A DNA stretch of 64,000 nt from Oidiodendron maius Zn (Eukaryota; Ascomycota; Leotiomycetes; Myxotrichaceae), in the NCBI GenBank assembly GCA_000827325.1, contig KN832877.1, positions 1,240,001 to 1,304,000 of the forward strand, written 5' to 3'. Below the pieces are notes generated by a model. It was not told where the DNA came from. It did no database searches and saw only the letters and a list, made by a program, of their open reading frames with translations. The position numbers and the translations under genes are program-made. Positions 58,409 to 64,000 of this stretch are shown in pieces; position 1 is the stretch's first letter; the number at the start of each line of letters is the position of its first letter.

Positions 58409-59902
58409 ATGTTTTCCGCTGTGCTTAGAAGGCGAGCCCTTCAGGCTTCTCTCCCCTCCGTTTCGTCCCAATTCGCACGATGTTACGCCTCCAAGTCCTT
58501 TCCGCCTCATACGGTGGTCTCGATGCCTGCTCTATCGCCGACAATGACAGCAGGGAACATTGGGACGTGGCAGAAAAAGACTGGCGATACCGTTGTACCC
58601 GGAGATGTCCTCGTTGAGATTGAGACCGATAAGGCGCAAATGGACTTCGAGTTCCAAGAAGAGGGTGTACTGGCTAAGATCCTAAAGGAGTCCGGAGAGA
58701 AAGATGTTCCAGTTGGTAATGTAGGTATCATATTAACCACTCATTGCCATTCTTGTGCTAATGGTTTACAGCCCATCGCTGTTATGGTCGAGGAAGGAGA
58801 GGATATATCAGCATTCGAGACTTTCACAATTGAAGACGCTGGCGGGCAGGCGGCTGCCCCAGCACCACCCAAGGAGAAGTCCAGTGAGTCTGCGCAGCCC
58901 TCTGAACCGGCTACGCCGGCATCGGAGTCCGCACCTGTCCCCGAGGAGACCAGCTCGAGCGGTGGGAAGTTACAACCGGCTTTGGACAGGATGCCCAACG
59001 CTAGCCCTGCTGCTATCAGACTTGCAAATGAGAACGGCCTTAACATCGCCAGTATCAAAGGCACTGGAACTGGTGGGCAGATCACAGAGGCCGATGTTAA
59101 GAAAGCTTCCTCTGGCGGCGCGGCGGCTCCAGCTGGTGCTGCTTCGGCTTCCTACGTCGACATCCCTATCACCGGCATGCGCAAAACCATTGCCAGCCGT
59201 CTCACGGAGTCCGTGAACCAGAATCCCCACTACTTCGTTGCCTCGACCGTGTCTGTTAGCAAACTTCTCAAGCTCCGACAAGCTCTCAATGCCTCCGCGG
59301 ACGGAAAATATAAGCTTTCAGTCAATGATTTCCTTATCAAAGCTTGTGCTGTTGCTTGCAAAAAAGTCCCGGTTGTAAACTCTAGCTGGAGAGACGGCTT
59401 CATCCGTCAATTCAACAACGTAGACATTAGCGTAAGTTTCACAGGTGTGGATATGTTTTCACGTTTCTAATTTTTTCTCCGGCAGGTCGCTGTTGCTACT
59501 CCCGCCGGTCTTATGACGCCAATTGTGAAGTCTGTTGAAGGCCTCGGTCTCGAATCGATCTCCGCCCAAGTCAAGGATCTCGGAAAGCGCGCACGGGACG
59601 GTAAACTCAAGCCCGAAGAATACCAGGGTGGAACTTTCACCATCTCCAACATGGGGATGAACTCCGCCATTGACCGTTTCACCGCAGTTATCAACCCTCC
59701 CCAAGCGGCTATCCTCGCAGTCGGAACGACGAAGAAGGTTGCAGTACCTGTTGAGACGGAAGAAGGGACACAGCTCGAGTGGGACGACCAAATAGTCGTT
59801 ACTGGGTCTTTCGATCACAAGGTCATTGATGGTGCAGTGGGTGCTGAGTGGATCAAGGAGTTCAAAAAGGTGGTCGAAAACCCATTGGAGCTGTTACTCT
59901 GA
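58409..59902 (+). CDS. LAT1: Pyruvate dehydrogenase E2, dihydrolipoamide acetyltransferase
   Basis: Predicted 462 residues from exons 58409-58720, 58772-59431 and 59486-59902. A mitochondrial presequence ([18 protein letters not shown]) leads to the lipoyl domain ([13 protein letters not shown]; lipoylated Lys at about residue 75 in [11 protein letters not shown]). An Ala/Pro/Glu-rich linker follows, then the E1/E3-binding domain ([23 protein letters not shown]) and the catalytic domain ending in [13 protein letters not shown] (His about 435). It transfers acetyl groups to CoA in the mitochondrial matrix. The first intron has 51 bases and no in-frame stop, so its retention would insert 17 residues in the lipoyl domain. 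The frame is open upstream of 58409, but the presequence starts at this ATG. Confidence 0.96.
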
Positions 59903-60247
59903 TTTATTGCAGGATCAACCTGGAGGCTGTAATGAAAGATGCGATCGAGTAGAGATTCCCCTTGTAACCTTGTAAAATGACCTCTGATATATCTTTTGCA
60001 ATAGAAACTGACTCCAATTGGCCCTACTACAATCCGATAGACCTTGCCTTGTAATATTTTTGTTGGTTGAAACTTTGAACAGCTCAAGCCAAAACCCACA
60101 ATCTAATCTCCCAGTAGTCCTCTCTTGGCATCTGAGGAGTGTATTTATATATATACAGGTATATTGAGGCCAATATTAATATTTATTACACGGAGGGCCG
60201 TCCGCCCCCAACATTTAATACTTTTCAACACTTTGGTGCACCATCCC
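59903..60247. other. Intergenic between convergent genes
   Basis: Shared 3' region of LAT1 and MET8. No gene seen. Confidence 0.5.
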
Positions 60248-61111
60248 TCATCCCCATCCTACACAAAACCCAAAGGAACCGTCAAACCCTTCAAATTCTC
60301 CTCTCATGGCTTTTATACAAGCAAGCCGGGGTACCTTGCCAGAAGTGTAGAATCTAAGCAATGCTGACATGTCTTCCTCTTCCATCTGGCATAGATCTTC
60401 CAGGCTATATGTATCACTGACTTTGACCATCCTGTATACTGTCAGTATCATTGTTCTCAATTTCTCGGCCACTTCTCTTACCAAGACATCCTCCTCGGCC
60501 CCTCCTCCGGATCAGGAGCAATTTTTCGTAGCATCTGCCTTAACTTCCCAATCTTCATAATAGCTTCCCCAGCATTCTTTGGCAAGCTCTCCGCAACAAA
60601 TCGCCTAATAATATTCGCCAATCTCGGCCCCTTTCCGTTTGTACTGACCATTATCTGCAATGGGCCATCTCGATGCACGCTGCCGAAATAAAAATCGCAC
60701 TCAGAAGGGACATCTGCTATATTCGCCGCAATCTTTCTTTCCTTACACAGCTTCCATATTTGTGTTGAGGCTTCGGGATCATCCACAGCTGTCAGAACCA
60801 TGTCCACATTGTCGAGGTCGGATGGTTCAAACTTTCGATCCACATAGTCCACTTGGCCATGTCGAACTCGATATGCAACCTCTGGATTAAGGCCTTCCCT
60901 AGGAGAGACCACTGTTACTTTGGCGTCCGCATTGAGCACGTTCAGGATACGCCCAGCAGCAACCTATGAAGTGTCAGACGTAATCATCTCCAACTGTTAT
61001 AAAATTACTTACCTCTCCGCCCCCGACCACCAACACTCTCTTATTCCTAATCTGCCATGCCAGTATAAGCGACCCCCCTCCCCGGATCTCAGGGAAATGT
61101 TCGTTGGCCAT
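60248..61111 (-). CDS. MET8: Siroheme synthase Met8 (precorrin-2 dehydrogenase/ferrochelatase)
   Basis: Predicted 254 residues from exons 61111-61013, 60963-60482 and 60431-60248. The N-terminus GGGSLILAWQIRNKRVLVVG opens an NAD-binding Rossmann domain (GGGEVAAGRILNVL, whose halves are joined by splicing). Next come VLTAVDD and the conserved ADVPSECDFYFGSVHRDG region around the catalytic Asp. A helical C-terminal domain follows (GKGPRLANIIRRF, then SWMVKVSDTYSLEDL). Met8 oxidises precorrin-2 with NAD and inserts iron to make siroheme for sulfite reductase. Start chosen at 61111; an in-frame ATG at 61189 would add 26 residues. PEP7 diverges only 246 bases away. Confidence 0.94.
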
Positions 61112-61357
61112 CCAGGCAATAGCAGTGAACAAGTTGCGAATAAATTCTTCGAGCTGCGAGGCTCGGCGTTCCCGATAAGCCTTTATCATTTAGTCCGCAC
61201 CGCCACAGCATGCGGCGTCGCTAGGTAGACAAACGAGGCTTGAACCTCACATGTTTGATGTGAGGTTGCCAACATCAGACATCCAAGGAGAGAGCATATC
61301 TCGAGCTTGTCTTACGCAGGCCCGAGAAGATATCTCTCTGCTCAATAGTCCTCCACC
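61112..61357. promoter_or_regulatory. Compact divergent promoter region MET8 / PEP7
   Basis: Only 246 bases separate the two diverging start codons, so regulatory elements must be shared or overlapping. An inverted word pair TGAGGTTG... / CCTCACAT occurs near 61245-61266. Confidence 0.45.
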
Positions 61358-63456
61358 ATGTCTGGCCGCAAGCTGGGAGGCGGGAGGATTCTTGGCAGTG
61401 GGAGGTCCCTAGCGCCTCCCCCTCCGGCGCATCAACGCACGACTTCTCTGATCTCTCCATCAGAAAGCACGATCTCTTTGAGCTCGAGGGAGAGCACGGC
61501 TTCCCCACTAGCGACAAGCCCATTGCAAGATGCAGAGCAGGATTTGACATCGCGGGTTTCGTTGCACAACGGATCCAATGGAGCGGTGGCGACAGCAAGC
61601 TCACGGCTACTGTGCCCGATATGTTCTGAAGAGATGGTATATGCCATTTACCGCAGTTCCTCATCAGTTACTAACTAATTCCAGATGACATTGCTGCAGT
61701 TAAATCGGTATAGGAAGAAAGGCCTCATGCCAGCAATAGGTGCTAACTTCTAGTAGACATCTTGACGACAACCATCAGGAATTGCCAGCTGTCGAACAGG
61801 ACGAAGTGAAGACTTGGTTCAATAAACAAGTCATCAAAGCAAAGAAGTTTCAACCTCTCGCTGTTATCAATCAGAAACTCAAAGGATTAGATGTCTTTGA
61901 ATCAAACTATACGCCACCTCCCGTCCCTGTCCTTCCTCCAACTATCACAAACAACCACGCTCCTCCCCCGGAACACCATCTCCCTGACCCAGATGAAGTA
62001 GTGACGAGGACACATTGGCAGAGACCAGACCATAATGATGTTTGCACAGAACCCTCATGTGGCAAGAGGCTCGGCCCTATGAATGGGAGCGTGAACTGTA
62101 GGAAATGCGGCCGGCTGTTTTGCGAAGACCATACGATGTACCAGATGAAGCTTTCCAGATCAGCCCACCATGAACCCGTCAGAGGTCTCTGGTGCAGGGT
62201 TTGCGAGACATGCTACAAGTCAAGGGAAGGGTATAATGATCACAACGGACATAGCCAAGACCACACCAAGGCCTTTTTGGCCATGCGAAGTAAAGTACTG
62301 GATAAACAGTATTTGGAGATCTCACGGCTTGAGAAACGCCTCACGAAACTTACTCAATTACTGACTAATCCACCAGAGGATGTTCAAAGCAGTAATGGAG
62401 GAATATTATCGCTCGCCGGACAAAAGAACCAACGAAAACTCCTTGAGCAGTCGGTTGTCACTTGGGAAGAAGATGCCAAGGTCTCAAAATGTCCGTTCTG
62501 CCAACAGGAGTTTGGTTCGTGGTCATTTCGGCGCCATCACTGCCGACTTTGCGGTCGAGTAGTTTGTGCAGATCCACGGACAGGTTGCTCCTCGGAAATA
62601 GGTCTGAACGTGGCAGCTGGTAAGATTTTCCTCTCAAGCTGTCCTAACATACGCCGATTGACCGAATTCAGGTACTGATATTCTGTCAGAAAAAGCCGGC
62701 GACCTGGCCCTCGACATCCGGATGTGTCGAGACTGCAAAACAACCGTCTTCTCAAAGAAGGACTTTGAAGCAGAGAGCTTGCACAAACCGGCTGATCAGC
62801 GAGCATATGAGAACCTTGTGCAATTCGAAAAGGGCATCCGACTCCTGCTACCCAATTTTCATCGCTTACTTACCGCACTCCAGGATCCCGAGAAACCACC
62901 AACTCCAGCCCAACTGGCCGAAGCTTCGAAAGTTCGAAAACGGCTGATTGATTCATTTGGGAAGTATGATATCGCAGCGAAGAGGATCAGAGACCTACCC
63001 ACCAATAGTCCTGCGCAGAAGAAAATGCAGATGAGCATATATCAGCAAAGCGCAAATTTTCTTAATTTGCACATGTTGCCTCTTAAACAGCTGCCAAAAT
63101 TGCTCAAGCACGCTTCTCCACAAGGCGCCAGCAGTCTACCTACCAACGGCCGGTCAGCCCTCTCAAGCATCAAATATAATGACATCGATTCCGCCTCTCA
63201 AGTCTCGAGTACGAGTGTTGTCTCTGCGATGGAGGCGGAGGAGAAAGAGCTACGAGAAAAACTCATCGTGCTGGAAGAGCAGAAGTTCTTCGTCAGCGAG
63301 ATGATTGCGGACGCGAATAAACGGAGGAAGTTTGAGGAGGTAGCCAGTTTGAGCGCCAACCGATCGGATCTCGAACGCGAGATTGACGCCGTGCAGGGAA
63401 TGATCAGTCAGTTGGATTTTGCAGGGGCGTATGCTCAGGGATCGGGCATAAATTAG
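61358..63456 (+). CDS. PEP7: FYVE zinc-finger Rab effector Pep7/Vac1 (rabenosyn-like)
   Basis: Predicted 649 residues from exons 61358-61636, 61685-61707 (23 bases), 61757-62619 and 62672-63456. The N-terminus holds a C2H2-type finger (CPICSEEM-MTLLQLNRHLDDNH, completed only by joining three exons). Two Cys-rich FYVE-related zinc modules follow: CTEPSCGKRLG to CETCYKS, and SKCPFCQQEFGSWSFRRHHCRLCGRVVC with the RRHHCR phosphoinositide-binding signature. C-terminal helices (EAEEKELREKLIVLEEQKFF) form a rabenosyn-like Rab-binding coiled coil. Vac1 binds PI3P and Vps21/Rab5 to dock Golgi vesicles at endosomes. Confidence 0.95.
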
Positions 63457-64000
63457 ATGTTTATCGATATTGCGTGTATGCAAGCGAGTATATTAATGAT
63501 GGGGTGGGTTTAACGTGCATTGCAGGCGTCTGGGGTCGGAAATATAGAGAGGCGTGTTTATATGCGGGGGGCATTATTGCGTGGCGTTTGAGACGTATGA
63601 AGCTCATCAACGAATTGACATACCCCCATATAGTGAAGAATACTTTATTCAGGAATGGGCTTCTACAGAATTCGCGTCGTGGTCTCGACAACTTCGAGTT
63701 GTGAATTTTCGTAGGGCGCACAAACTATCTACTTTTGGACTTGAGGGTAAGGTGTATAGAGTCCAAATTACCTGTCGAGAGCAAAAGGAAGCAAATGGGG
63801 CATTTAAGACTTTACTGTTGCAATCGGTTGCTCAAGTAGTTACAAATGCTTGTGAAACAGGCTTCCCCTCTGCCAAGTCGGCGAATGGCAAATTCGAAAT
63901 GGACTTTCTCAAGCAACCTCTCGGGGAATGGCTATCAAATATTTTCCTAAGATAACGCATTCAACCGAGCCTCTTTTGCTTGGCATTGCTATGACGCTTA
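63457..64000. other. Right edge, no gene established
   Basis: A 133-codon plus-strand ORF (63554-63955, from a non-ATG start near the left end) lies here, with no domain that I recognise. The region may be the PEP7 3' end followed by another gene outside the window. Confidence 0.4.

Noticed and set aside
63554-63955. Plus-strand ORF at the right edge
   Set aside because: No ATG at a sensible position and no recognised domain; probably untranslated sequence.

Overview
This is nuclear DNA of a filamentous ascomycete (Pezizomycotina; a Leotiomycetes-like fungus is possible but not proven). Most genes carry short introns of about 45-80 bases with GT-AG borders and CTAAC/CTGAC-like branch sites. 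The recognisable proteins are fungal housekeeping ones (MIA40, BOS1, YVC1, SPF1, SEC7, MET8, PEP7). AT-rich stretches full of stop codons resemble repeat-induced point mutation (RIP), and there are remains of NLR-like (STAND) genes with ankyrin and TPR repeats. I found no rRNA, CRISPR array or convincing tRNA.

Layout. 1-9 kb is accessory: one intact F-box-like gene, an AT-rich RIP-like block, then a gene graveyard (ankyrin relic, P450 relic, broken NLR-ankyrin-TPR gene, broken acidic ORF). 9-20 kb holds MIA40, a sugar transporter, a secreted EGF plus GH43-like protein, a SulP/STAS anion transporter and a secreted WSC-GH128 glucanase. 21-35 kb holds the vacuolar channel YVC1, the P5A ATPase SPF1, a phospholipase D, a small membrane protein and the SNARE BOS1. 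35-38 kb has two glutathione-transferase-fold genes, then a 450-base inverted-repeat element abutting another NLR relic. 39-43.4 kb is gene-poor and contains the most interesting gene, a secreted precursor made of eleven tandem units bounded by dibasic Kex2-type sites. 43.4-52 kb holds peroxisomal 2,4-dienoyl-CoA reductase, a small coiled-coil protein, a tartrate/isopropylmalate-type dehydrogenase and a GH55 glucanase. 52-64 kb is dense housekeeping: SEC7, LAT1 (pyruvate dehydrogenase E2), MET8 and PEP7/VAC1.

How the genes fit together. Several encode secretory and endosomal traffic (BOS1 in ER-Golgi fusion, SEC7 in Golgi Arf activation, PEP7 in endosomal fusion, SPF1 in ER membrane quality control, YVC1 in vacuolar calcium release). 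Three encode secreted glycan-active proteins (EGF-GH43-like, WSC-GH128, GH55). The tandem-repeat precursor would use the secretory route and the Golgi protease Kex2. It resembles Kex2-processed repeat proteins and dikaritin-type RiPP precursors. I see no tailoring enzymes of the UstY (DUF3328) type beside it, so its product is open.

Exon borders were set by hand from splice consensus, reading-frame continuity and remembered family conservation. In every multi-exon model the summed exon length is divisible by three.
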